The translations under genes were made by a program, and so were the position numbers. A stretch of DNA of 64,000 nucleotides, from positions 1-64,000 of the forward strand of contig JABFXY010000105.1 in assembly GCA_013361525.1 (NCBI GenBank), read 5' to 3'. The notes beneath the pieces are model-generated. The model was not told where the DNA came from. It saw only the letters and a list, made by a program, of their open reading frames with translations, and made no database searches. Shown piece by piece: positions 51,536 through 59,633 of the stretch (its first letter is position 1; every line of letters starts with the position of its first letter). The stretch is from Polyangiaceae bacterium. GTDB taxonomy: Bacteria > Myxococcota_A > Polyangia > Polyangiales > Polyangiaceae.

Positions 51536-52600
51536 ATGCACGACGCACACATCCACCGCTATTTCGAGGAGCACGGCGCGGGTCACCGCGACGCCGCTGC
51601 GACCCGGGAGAAGCGGACGTGGGCGGTGGTCGCGCTGACGGCGGTCATGATGGTCGCCGAGCTCGCGGTCGGAACATGGTCGGGCTCCCTCGCCCTCTTC
51701 GCTGACGGCGTGCACATGGCGACGCACGTGGGCGCGATCGGCCTGACGGCGATCGCGTATCGCCTCGCACGGCATTGGTCCAAGCACGAGGCGTTCACCT
51801 TCGGCACGGGCAAGGTCTACTCGCTGTCGGGTTACACGAGCGCGCTCGCATTGGCGCTCGCGGCGCTGTGGATGTGCGGTGAGGCCATCATGCGCCTCCT
51901 GTCCCCTTCCCCGATCCACTTCGAAGAAGCGCTACCGGTCGCGGTCATCGGCTTGGTCGTGAACCTCGCCTCGGCAAAGCTCCTCCACTTCACCGAGGGG
52001 CATGGCCATGACCATCACGGGCACGGCCATGGCCACGATCATGCGCACGGGCACGGCCACGATGATCACGAGCATGGCCATGCTCATCACGAGCACGAAC
52101 ACGAGCACGCGCACACGAAGAGCCCGGCGCAGGGGCAAACTCACGAGCCGCGTCATGCGCACAAACACGATCCCAACCTGCGCGCGGCGTACCTGCACGT
52201 CCTCGCCGATGCATTGACGAGCGTCCTCGCCATCGTCGCCATCTTCGCGGGTCGCTACTTCGGCATCACCGTGCTCGACCCCCTCATGGGTATCGTCGGC
52301 GCCGCCATCATCCTGCATTGGTCGTGGGGGCTCTGCCAAAGCGCAGCGCGCCAGCTGCTCGATGTCGCACCGTCCGTCGCGGACACACGCACCATTCGCG
52401 AGGATCTCGAGGCGATCGACGATGTGCGCGTGGCCGATCTGCACCTGTGGGAGCTCGGCCCGGGCGAGCGTGGCTGCATCGTGAAAATCGTGACGGCCTC
52501 ACCCCGAAGCGCCGCGTACTACCGCGACGTCATCAAAGCCAAGGTCGCCATCTCGCATCTAACGGTCGAAGTGCATCATTGCGAGGAAGAGCATCCGTGA
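51536..52600 (+). CDS. dmeF: Cation diffusion facilitator metal exporter (DmeF-like)
   Basis: The 354-residue protein has six hydrophobic helices, the metal-site motif FADGVHMATH in helix II (A-D-G-x-H-M) and HVLADALTSVLA in helix V, and a His-rich cytoplasmic loop with about 30 His between about residues 155 and 215. The SPSPIHFEEA and NLRAAYLHVLADA segments closely recall the Co/Ni exporter DmeF. It would export Co(II), Ni(II) or Zn(II) by proton exchange. The C-terminal cytosolic domain ends in HHCEEEH. The downstream OmpA-like gene overlaps its stop as GTGA. Confidence 0.87.
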   Translation: MHDAHIHRYFEEHGAGHRDAAATREKRTWAVVALTAVMMVAELAVGTWSGSLALFADGVHMATHVGAIGLTAIAYRLARHWSKHEAFTFGTGKVYSLSGYTSALALALAALWMCGEAIMRLLSPSPIHFEEALPVAVIGLVVNLASAKLLHFTEGHGHDHHGHGHGHDHAHGHGHDDHEHGHAHHEHEHEHAHTKSPAQGQTHEPRHAHKHDPNLRAAYLHVLADALTSVLAIVAIFAGRYFGITVLDPLMGIVGAAIILHWSWGLCQSAARQLLDVAPSVADTRTIREDLEAIDDVRVADLHLWELGPGERGCIVKIVTASPRSAAYYRDVIKAKVAISHLTVEVHHCEEEHP

Positions 52601-53556
52601 GCCGGTCCGACGGCGAAGACGAGCACGACCAACGGGCCATCATGAGCCGGCGAGCGTTGCTGATCTCCAGCGCGCTCACCGCGATGAGTTGTTCGTCGAC
52701 ACCACACACCGAACCGGTCGCGACCGACCAGCCCTCGGCGAAGCCGACGGGGTCGACGACAGCGAAGGCGAGCCCGCTTCCGGTACAGCGAAAGACCTTC
52801 GCCGAATTGATGAAGACCGCGCCGCCGCTCGGCGCGCCCCCCGACGCTCCGCCCGCGGATCGCACGCAGTTGGAGGAGCAAGCGACCCGCTTCGCGCCCA
52901 TTTATGCGCGCCTCGAGCAAGTGTGGAACGAAGCTCCGTTCGGGTGTGCTCCCGAAAAGGCCGAGTGTCTCCCCGCCTGGGAGCGAACGATGAGCGTCCT
53001 CGCGGAGCTCACGCCGAGCGACGTCGAGACGCTTTGTGGCTGGGGCAATGCGACGAACACCTTCGTCACGCGCGAATATGGGCACGTGGGGTTCCTGAAA
53101 GCGGCTGTCGCCGAGCTTCAAGGCGAGCTTCTCGCCGTGTTGACCGCGGCCGGCCTCGCCGATCGATTCAAACCCAAAGAGCGAGTTCTGCTTCAGCCCT
53201 GTCTCTCGTGCGTGCCGCCCCCGCCACGACTGGAAACGTACATAACATTCGAAGAGGGCTCCTCGACGTTGTCGCAAGATCCGCTCTCGAAGCTCACCCA
53301 AGTGGCGGCGTTCTTCAAAGAGCCGGGACCGACGTTCGAGGTCCGCGGGCACACCGATCCGAAAGAGCCCGGCGACGCAAAGGCGCTCTCGACCGCGCGC
53401 GCTCGCGCCGTCCGCGAGGCGCTCGTCAAAGCCGGCGTATCTGCACATCGGCTGGAAGCACGTGCCATCGGGCCGATCCTCCCGGTCGCGACGAGCGCCA
53501 CGGCCGAGGGTCGCGCGCTCAACCGTCGCGTCGACTTCGAGCTCCGCTCGGCCTAG
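52597..53556 (+). CDS. OmpA-like peptidoglycan-binding lipoprotein
   Basis: The 319-residue protein has a short charged head, then a signal peptide with SRRALLI, compatible with a Tat motif, and a lipobox at AMSC. A helical middle domain and a C-terminal OmpA domain follow: FEEGSSTLS, VRGHTDPKEPGDAKALSTARARAV and a final NRRVDFEL. The OmpA domain should bind peptidoglycan. The GTG at 52597 overlaps the stop of the metal-exporter gene and has GAGGAAGAG a few bases upstream; the ATG at 52642 is an alternative start that gives the signal peptide directly. Confidence 0.78.
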   Translation: MSRSDGEDEHDQRAIMSRRALLISSALTAMSCSSTPHTEPVATDQPSAKPTGSTTAKASPLPVQRKTFAELMKTAPPLGAPPDAPPADRTQLEEQATRFAPIYARLEQVWNEAPFGCAPEKAECLPAWERTMSVLAELTPSDVETLCGWGNATNTFVTREYGHVGFLKAAVAELQGELLAVLTAAGLADRFKPKERVLLQPCLSCVPPPPRLETYITFEEGSSTLSQDPLSKLTQVAAFFKEPGPTFEVRGHTDPKEPGDAKALSTARARAVREALVKAGVSAHRLEARAIGPILPVATSATAEGRALNRRVDFELRSA

Positions 53557-53650
53557 CGGCTGTCCCAAGTTTCGGCGGCGTAGGACATAGTCCGTCCATA
53601 GGACATTGCTCGGCCTCGCCGCCGATCGAGGGCGGACGCACGCTCGGTCG

Positions 53651-53758
53651 ATGAAAGGTCCCTATTGGAAGTCCGTCGCAGGCATCGTCGCCATGCCTGC
53701 GGCCGTCGTCGTATTCGTCGTCGCGTGGATCGTGCTCAAGCGCGGGAGGGGCGTATGA
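53651..53758 (+). CDS. Possible 35-residue single-helix membrane protein
   Basis: A short frame from ATG 53651 to TGA 53756-53758 encodes a basic head, a hydrophobic run of about 20 residues rich in Val, Ala and Ile, and a tail ending in KRGRGV. The positive residues flanking one helix fit a small membrane protein. The upstream Shine-Dalgarno is weak. It sits alone between the OmpA-like gene and a convergent acetyltransferase gene. It is too short for firm support. Confidence 0.35.
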   Translation: MKGPYWKSVAGIVAMPAAVVVFVVAWIVLKRGRGV

Positions 53759-53759
53759 C

Positions 53760-54293
53760 TCAGCGCTCGAGGACGTAGCGCTGTGTCGTGATGCCGTAGA
53801 AATCGATGTCGCGCTCGTAACGCATCCCGAGACGTCGACTCACGCCGATCGATGCGAGGTTGTCGTGATTGATGATCGCGATGACCCGTTTCGGCGCGTG
53901 CGTCTCGATCCCCCAAGCGAGCGCGGCTGCAGCGGCCTCCGATGCATAGCCGCGGCGCCAGTGCGCGCGAAACATGCTCCAGCCGAGCTCCAGGTCCACG
54001 GGACCATCGTCGAACGACGTCTCGCGAAAGAACGCCCCCACGTGGCCGGCGAGCTCCCCGCTCGAGGCGACGACCACCGACCACCAACCGCCACCCGTCA
54101 GCGGCCACATCCCGGTCCCCGCCGCGAATGCGCGCCACGCCATTCGCCGGTCCTGAGCGCCCGCCATGTGCTTCATCGCGTCCGCATCCGCCATGTGGTT
54201 GGCGTACGCGTCGAAGTCCTCCTTCAAGAACTCGCGGAGCAAGAGGCGCTCCGTGCGAAGACGAGGGATCTCGAAGGCAAACGATTCGCGCAT
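53760..54293 (-). CDS. GNAT acetyltransferase (RimJ/RimL type)
   Basis: The 177-residue protein opens with LRTERLLLREFLKEDFDAY, the typical GNAT-3 (RimJ/RimL) start. It continues with a beta-rich core, the acetyl-CoA-binding segment HWRRGYASEAAAA (R-x-x-G-Y/x-A) and NHDNLASIGVSRRLGM. It should transfer acetyl from acetyl-CoA to an amine, commonly an N-terminal amino group of a protein or a small molecule. Length is normal. It converges with the possible small membrane protein gene with 1 base between them. Confidence 0.88.
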   Translation of the reverse strand: MRESFAFEIPRLRTERLLLREFLKEDFDAYANHMADADAMKHMAGAQDRRMAWRAFAAGTGMWPLTGGGWWSVVVASSGELAGHVGAFFRETSFDDGPVDLELGWSMFRAHWRRGYASEAAAAALAWGIETHAPKRVIAIINHDNLASIGVSRRLGMRYERDIDFYGITTQRYVLER

Positions 54294-54386
54294 GCGGTGC
54301 TTTCTAGATCAGCGCGCAACGCTCTGCCACAAGGGTGGCGCTGCGCCGCTGACGCGGCCGTCTCGCTGCGGTAGTTTCGTGATTCG

Positions 54387-56705
54387 TTGGAGGGGCAAGT
54401 CAAACGAATCGTCGACCGCTATCGACTCCTCTCGCTCGTCGGGTCGGGTGCCCACGGCGAGGTGTGGCGCGGTCTCGACGAGGCGACGAATTCCTTGGTC
54501 GCGGTCAAGCTCCTCTATCGAGATTGGCAGGGCGATCCGGCAAGGGTTCGACGTGAGGGTGCAACCCTGAGGCTCGCGCGAATGCCGGGCGTGGTTCGCC
54601 TGCTCGATGAGGGTCACCATCTCGAACAAGCATTCGTCGTGATGAATCTCGTGGAAGGCATGCCGTTCCCGGGCAGTTCGACACCGATGGCTTGGGAGGC
54701 GCTCGAGCCGATTGCCATCTCGCTACTGCACACCTTGGGTCGCATGCACGCGCTCGGCCTCGTCCACCGCGACATCAAGCCGAGCAACGTATTGGTCGCG
54801 GAGCAATCCGGCGCGACGACGATCGTCGACTTCGGAATTGCCCATCCTGTCGGTCGCCGCTGGGATGACATGCTCCAGGCCGACGGCTGGGCAGGCACAC
54901 CTGCTTATCTCGCGCCGGAGCTGCTGCTCGGTGACGCTCCGACTGCGACGAGCGACCTCTATGCCGCGGCCGTCATGATTTACGAAGCGCTCGCCGGCGG
55001 GCCGGCATATGCGACCACCGACATCGGGCCGCTTCTTCGCGACAAGTTGAGCGGCCCTCCTGTTGGTCTATCCCATCTCGCGCGAGCGCCGGCACACATG
55101 CGTGGTGTGCTCGCGGCGCTCTTGGCTCCGTCGCCGGAGGAGCGGCCCGGCTCGGCGGAAGACGCAATCGAGCGAATGCAGGAGACCTCCGCGGAGCTGC
55201 ACGCTCGCCGTCCCTCGATGAAGAGCGAATTGGATGCGTCGAAGCCGTATTCGGAAGACCGGCTTCGCGAGTTGTTCGCAGGCCCCGACCGTATCCTCCA
55301 CCTTCGCGAGGACGCAGCCCGGCTTCTGTTCGCCCGCACGCGCGGAACCCCTCGCCTCGTCGAGGAGACGCTCGAGTCGTGGACCCGCGCCGGGCATATC
55401 CGACGGATCGGGCCGGCGTACACCGTCGATCGCGACGCGCTCGAGACGTTGGAGCTCGTAGAAACGCCCGCTCTATTGTCCGTGCGCAGGCGCGCAGCGC
55501 CGACACCTTCCGAGCTCGTCCTGACGTCTTTGCGACTCGCGAGCCGAGTCGTTCGCGCGGGGCAGCATGGGCTCGCGTCACGCGTGTATGAAGAGGCCGC
55601 TCACACCTTGCGAGAGGTCGACGCTCCGGCGCTGGCGGCGCGGCTCTTCGGCAGGTGGATCGAGTTTGCTTGCACGGAGCTGGTGCCTGCTGCCGTCGAT
55701 CGGCTTCTCTACGAGATCGTGCGGACGAAGGCACGGAGCGAGCAGCTGTCGCAGCTCGCTCGGCTCGCACAGGCGGCGCTCGACATCACGTTGGACCCTC
55801 CGCGTGCGCGCCGGCAGTTGGAGGCGATGGACATCTTCGGGCAACGCGCGATCGAGCGCACGCGCGCGGCGCTACGAATGGTCGCATCCCGGACCTCGTC
55901 GATTGCCGAGCAGAAGTCGGTACTGCTCGATATCGAGCGGTGGGCGAGCGAAAACGACGACGAGGCGACCCGAGGCCGCGTCCATGGATGGCACGGGCGA
56001 ATCCACTATTGCGACAATGCGTTCGAGCTCGCGGCACGAGAGCACGAGCGGGCCGCTCTGCTCCTGCCGCTGCCTCTCGACAAGACCGCTGCGCAGCTGA
56101 ACGCCGCCTCCGCCTATGTCGAGGCATTTCGATCGGACCTCGGCCTGACCCTCGCGAATACGGCGCTCGCGTCGCTACGCGCCTATCGCCATCCGCTCCT
56201 CGAAGCCCGAGCAGAATGGATTCGTCGAATGGCCGCGTATCGGCTCGAAATGGATCTCGCCCCGGATCCGGAGCTCCTCGAGGCGGCCGACCGGCTCGCG
56301 ATGCCATCGCAGGAGGCGAACATCGTATTGCTCGAGGCCGTCGTTCATTTCCGAGCAGGCCGCGTCACCGACGCAGCTCGTCTCGCGCGCCGGGCAGAGT
56401 CGATTTGGAACATGCTCCGTTCGTTGCCCGACGCCGCGCTCCTCGCGCGGGCGATCGCGTACGCGAGCGGCGATCAGGTCGACGGCGCCGAGGGCCTGCT
56501 CGAGCGCGCCCGCGGTTCGAGCATCGCCGGGATCGGCCTCCAAGTCGTCGGCCTCTTGGCGAAGACTGGAGCCTTGTCCCGCGCCGACCGCGAAGAGGCC
56601 ATCGCACGGTTTTACGAGCAGATCCCAAAGGATCATCGCAAACACCGAATGGATGTCCTCTCCGCGGACGAAGCGTTGGGCTACCTCAAGGGCGCCGAGC
56701 TTTGA
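54387..56705 (+). CDS. Ser/Thr protein kinase with large helical C-terminal region
   Basis: The 772-residue protein has an N-terminal kinase domain with GSGAHGEVW, VAVK (K41), HRDIKPSN (D129), DFG (148-150) and APE (176-178), all complete, ending at about 265. The remaining 500 residues are Leu/Ala/Arg-rich helices of the TPR or AAA-ATPase-lid type, like the C-terminal parts of large myxobacterial regulator kinases; I see no Walker motif. The start codon is TTG, with G-rich sequence right after it and no strong Shine-Dalgarno. Its last 20 bases overlap the convergent S8-like gene. It may sense a signal through the helical repeats. Confidence 0.87.
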   Translation: MEGQVKRIVDRYRLLSLVGSGAHGEVWRGLDEATNSLVAVKLLYRDWQGDPARVRREGATLRLARMPGVVRLLDEGHHLEQAFVVMNLVEGMPFPGSSTPMAWEALEPIAISLLHTLGRMHALGLVHRDIKPSNVLVAEQSGATTIVDFGIAHPVGRRWDDMLQADGWAGTPAYLAPELLLGDAPTATSDLYAAAVMIYEALAGGPAYATTDIGPLLRDKLSGPPVGLSHLARAPAHMRGVLAALLAPSPEERPGSAEDAIERMQETSAELHARRPSMKSELDASKPYSEDRLRELFAGPDRILHLREDAARLLFARTRGTPRLVEETLESWTRAGHIRRIGPAYTVDRDALETLELVETPALLSVRRRAAPTPSELVLTSLRLASRVVRAGQHGLASRVYEEAAHTLREVDAPALAARLFGRWIEFACTELVPAAVDRLLYEIVRTKARSEQLSQLARLAQAALDITLDPPRARRQLEAMDIFGQRAIERTRAALRMVASRTSSIAEQKSVLLDIERWASENDDEATRGRVHGWHGRIHYCDNAFELAAREHERAALLLPLPLDKTAAQLNAASAYVEAFRSDLGLTLANTALASLRAYRHPLLEARAEWIRRMAAYRLEMDLAPDPELLEAADRLAMPSQEANIVLLEAVVHFRAGRVTDAARLARRAESIWNMLRSLPDAALLARAIAYASGDQVDGAEGLLERARGSSIAGIGLQVVGLLAKTGALSRADREEAIARFYEQIPKDHRKHRMDVLSADEALGYLKGAEL

Positions 56706-57879
56706 CGAGCTTCGCGAACTCGTCTTCGTTCATCGCGCCTCGGCCTTGTTCGTGGGGGTCGTAGAGCTTGTTCGTCGACTTGTCGTGTAGAGCTACCCAA
56801 CCAGCTTGCTGATCGAACAGGTCCGCCAGCTCCGCCGCCGTCATGCCGGTCGGTACGGTAGCGCTCTGACGGCCGCCGTATTGGGAATACCAGGTTGCAA
56901 CCACCCCGGCTGCGCGAGCGACCGCCATCGATGTCCCGCTCGCGGCGCCTCGCTTTCCGTTTCGCAACAGGACCTCATGGGAGCCGAAGAACTGCAGGAA
57001 GTCGGGTTTGGCAGGTTGGGCTCCCGCGGTGCCGCGTGCCGATTGCTCGTGGACGAGATCGGTGGGGTCGGCGCGCTTGAATCCGACCGGCGTAAGGTCC
57101 TCACCATCGCGAAATCCGCCGACTGCGACGATAGCGGGAACCTTCGCCGGGCCACTGAGGGTCCCCTCCTTTGGTCCGTCGTTTCCCGCGGCCGCGAGCA
57201 TGACGATGCCCTGATCGCGCGCCTTTTGGACTAGGGCTTCGAACCCGTCTTCTTCACCGGGCTCTTTTGGTTGAATCTCCCAAGCCGTGACGAGGACACA
57301 GCCATTGGCGGTGGTCATGAAGTGCTCAATGGCCTTCATCATGGCCCAGACCGACGGGGTCTGATAGGCGAGCACCCTCGCGTTCGGTGCAGGCGAAGCG
57401 ATGGGCACTCCGCCGGCCGCGACGCTCGCGACTGCGGACCCCTCCGGGCCGCTCACTTGGTGAGCACCAATCACCATTGCGTCGTTCTCGAGGACGTACC
57501 GCTCCAGCCGGCCGCCGAAGGTCGGATGATCGATCACGCCGTCTGCATCGAGGACACCAATCGCCACGCCGCTCGACCGTAACGAACGCGGCCCCGCACG
57601 TAGGCGCCACCGTCGAATCGGCTGCTGACGGTGGTAGGTCGTACGAGGAGGAATGAGCTTCCGATCCGCCGCGACGACGTGGCCGTCGCCGAGCAACATT
57701 CGACGGTAGTCGCGCGCGCGCCCGACATCAGGCGTGTCGATGCGGACCAGGTATGCGTTCACGGCTGGGATGTGCCCAGCGATCTCGATGTTGAACCCGG
57801 CCCGGCCCGCCGAAGGAGCGAGCTGAGCCTTGAGTTTGTCCGCCGACAACGCTGCGCAAACAATAAGGCTCTGGCTCAT
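56686..57879 (-). CDS. Subtilisin-like (S8) protein with catalytic His replaced by Glu
   Basis: The 397-residue protein has the subtilase core: LDADG with D111, AAGND with the oxyanion Asn233, and GTSMA with the nucleophile Ser317. Where the catalytic His motif (HGTxxAS) should be, it reads PEGSAVAS with Glu146. D, N and S are kept and only His is changed. Glu occupies that place in sedolisins, but the rest is S8-like, so it is either inactive or uses an unusual triad. There is no signal peptide. It is the last gene of the kinase operon, 5 bases after the upstream stop. Confidence 0.82.
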   Translation of the reverse strand: MSQSLIVCAALSADKLKAQLAPSAGRAGFNIEIAGHIPAVNAYLVRIDTPDVGRARDYRRMLLGDGHVVAADRKLIPPRTTYHRQQPIRRWRLRAGPRSLRSSGVAIGVLDADGVIDHPTFGGRLERYVLENDAMVIGAHQVSGPEGSAVASVAAGGVPIASPAPNARVLAYQTPSVWAMMKAIEHFMTTANGCVLVTAWEIQPKEPGEEDGFEALVQKARDQGIVMLAAAGNDGPKEGTLSGPAKVPAIVAVGGFRDGEDLTPVGFKRADPTDLVHEQSARGTAGAQPAKPDFLQFFGSHEVLLRNGKRGAASGTSMAVARAAGVVATWYSQYGGRQSATVPTGMTAAELADLFDQQAGWVALHDKSTNKLYDPHEQGRGAMNEDEFAKLVKARRP

Positions 57880-57884
57880 GGCAG

Positions 57885-58526
57885 TCAGATGGTGACGTTG
57901 TTGAAATCGTTCGTGTACGCGCAGGCGCAAACGACGAGCGTACAGTTGTCGTTCCAGAACTGTCCGTTCATGATGGTCGCAAATTGTTGCCCGTTCCGAA
58001 TCACGTCGAGCGTCTTCCCCTGGCCGAGTGCATACCCGGGCCCGAGATACCAGTGCTCGGTAATATGGTTACGATCGTCGCTCCCGGCCAAAACATAGCC
58101 GGCAACGATATCGCCGGTCCGGAGTTGTGTGAGCCCCCAGTCCGTCTGCGACGCCTTGGGCCACTTGAGATCATCTAGAAACTTCGCCGTCGGCATCGGA
58201 TCCGGAAGCTTGGGAATTCCGCTTTTCTGCATGCAGTTGACGGCAGCGTACCGAGCAGTCGTCGGGTTGTTCTTGAGCTCGACCTTCGCCTTGTCGCGAA
58301 ATTTCTCGATGGTGGTCATTCCCGTCCAACCGTTGTCGGTTGTTTTCCGAAGCATGTGCTCCCGATGCGGCGGCCACTCGGACTGCTCACCATTGACGAA
58401 GTACCAACGCTGCTCTTGATAACCATCCAAACCGCCCGCAACGGCCAGACCAAAGCCGGTAGGCTTGCCCAGCGCCACGTCGACGAGCTCGTGAACCACC
58501 CCAACAGGCATAATGTCAGAAGCCAT
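57885..58526 (-). CDS. Unknown protein, possibly NlpC/P60-like cysteine-hydrolase fold
   Basis: The 213-residue protein has no signal peptide or membrane helix. Its middle resembles an NlpC/P60 or amidase-type papain-like core: a candidate Cys98 (in AAVNCMQKSGIP), an LRTGDIVAGY strand at 135-144, and HITEHWYLGPGYAL with His154 and His158. The spacing Cys, then GDIV, then His is right for that fold, but this is my pattern-based inference and no motif is decisive. GGGAGGTAAAT lies directly upstream of the ATG. It sits between a Ser/Thr kinase gene (14 bases upstream) and the S8-like gene. Confidence 0.45.
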   Translation of the reverse strand: MASDIMPVGVVHELVDVALGKPTGFGLAVAGGLDGYQEQRWYFVNGEQSEWPPHREHMLRKTTDNGWTGMTTIEKFRDKAKVELKNNPTTARYAAVNCMQKSGIPKLPDPMPTAKFLDDLKWPKASQTDWGLTQLRTGDIVAGYVLAGSDDRNHITEHWYLGPGYALGQGKTLDVIRNGQQFATIMNGQFWNDNCTLVVCACAYTNDFNNVTI

Positions 58527-58540
58527 ATTTACCTCCCTCT

Positions 58541-59500
58541 TCATTGCAAACTCTCCTCCACCCTCTCGAGCCCCTCGATGACCGCCTCCGCCGATTGCGG
58601 CCTCTTCGCCGGATCGCGCGTGAGCAATCCGCGGATCCAGTCGAGCAGCTCGTGTGAGACGTCGATCGGCGGGACAAGACCGCCGGCAACGTTGCGTGCC
58701 ATCTGAACACGCGTCGTTCCTTCGAAGGGTCGTTTGGCTGAAAGCATTTCGTAGGCCACCACGCCGAGCGCCCACCAATCCGTCGGGGGGCCGATCGCCT
58801 CGCCGAAGAGCTGCTCCGGCGCGGCGTAGGCGAGCGACCCGACGAACGTCCCGGCTGCTGTTTGTGACGACCCATCCGGAATCAGCGATTTCGCGAGGCC
58901 GAAGTCGAGGAGCCGCAGATCCGTCGGCGGCGCGCCGGTCGGATCGAGCACCATGACGTTTTCTGGTTTCACGTCTCGGTGCACCCATCCTGCGGAATGA
59001 AGTCCACCGAGCCCCTGAGCGAGGCAACGAAGAATGCTGATCGCAACGAATGGCTCGAACGCGCCGCGCTGCTCAATCAATTGCCGAAGCGACTGTCCTT
59101 CGTAGTATTCGAGCACCAGGGTCGGCAGCCCCTCGGTCTCGAGGACGTCGAGGACGCGCCCGATGTTGGGGTGTGTCACGTGCCTGAGCGTGCGTGCTTC
59201 CTGGACGAAGCGCAGCCGCGCGTCCGCGCTTCGTACGAGGTGCGGGTGAAGGAGCTTGATGGCCGCGACGTGGCCATCGAACCGACGGACACCTCGAAAG
59301 ACGCGCCCGAGCGTCCCGCTGCCGAGCAGCTGGACGAGCTCGTAATCACCCGCCGTCGTCGCTTGAGCCGAGCCCGCCCAGCCGCCACCCGACGTCGGCT
59401 CGGTGTCCGATGCAGCGGCCTCGACGACGGTGGCGCCGCACACGACGCAACGCGGATTGAATGCGGAATTACGCTTTCCACATGCACAAACGACGAACAT
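58541..59500 (-). CDS. Ser/Thr protein kinase with N-terminal zinc ribbon
   Basis: The 319-residue protein has a four-Cys ribbon (C5, C7, C18, C21) and then a complete kinase domain: LLGSGTLGRVF, the AAIK lysine (K82), HRDVKPEN (D176), DFG (199-201) and AAPEQ. No membrane segment or sensory domain follows, so it is soluble and may receive its signal through the ribbon or a partner. It is the first gene of a probable three-gene operon with the possible NlpC-like and S8-like genes. A -24/-12-like element lies 45 bases upstream of the ATG. Confidence 0.9.
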   Translation of the reverse strand: MFVVCACGKRNSAFNPRCVVCGATVVEAAASDTEPTSGGGWAGSAQATTAGDYELVQLLGSGTLGRVFRGVRRFDGHVAAIKLLHPHLVRSADARLRFVQEARTLRHVTHPNIGRVLDVLETEGLPTLVLEYYEGQSLRQLIEQRGAFEPFVAISILRCLAQGLGGLHSAGWVHRDVKPENVMVLDPTGAPPTDLRLLDFGLAKSLIPDGSSQTAAGTFVGSLAYAAPEQLFGEAIGPPTDWWALGVVAYEMLSAKRPFEGTTRVQMARNVAGGLVPPIDVSHELLDWIRGLLTRDPAKRPQSAEAVIEGLERVEESLQ

Positions 59501-59543
59501 GCACCCCCGCCGGGTTATCGGATATCCGAACTCCAACTCACCT

Positions 59544-59559
59544 GGCAAGCGCCGTTCCC
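59544..59559 (-). promoter_or_regulatory. Candidate sigma-54 (-24/-12) promoter before the kinase operon
   Basis: On the minus strand GGGAAC-GGCGC-TTGCC matches the sigma-54 consensus TGGCAC-N5-TTGCW at eight of eleven positions, with the essential GG and GC ten bases apart and TTGC intact. The GC lies 45 bases before the ATG at 59500. It is directly beside an enhancer-binding-protein gene. Pattern match only. Confidence 0.45.
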
Positions 59560-59561
59560 AA

Positions 59562-59579
59562 CCTGACTTTGCGGTCAGG
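59562..59579. promoter_or_regulatory. Inverted repeat CCTGAC-N6-GTCAGG between activator and kinase genes
   Basis: CCTGAC at 59562-59567 and GTCAGG at 59574-59579 form an exact 6-bp inverted repeat with a 6-base spacer. It sits just upstream of the -24 element of the candidate kinase-operon promoter and 55 bases past the activator gene's stop. It could be a regulator binding site or part of a terminator for the activator gene. Confidence 0.35.
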
Positions 59580-59633
59580 GGGGAAAACCGGTGCCGCCAC
59601 GCAGCGGCCTGTCGCAAGGCAGCGGCGGCGCGC

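Noticed and set aside
51990..52140. GC-rich direct repeats that could be read as a repeat array
   Set aside because: They are the CAC/GGC/GAC codons of the His-rich loop of the metal exporter, with no constant repeat-spacer structure; no CRISPR array is present.
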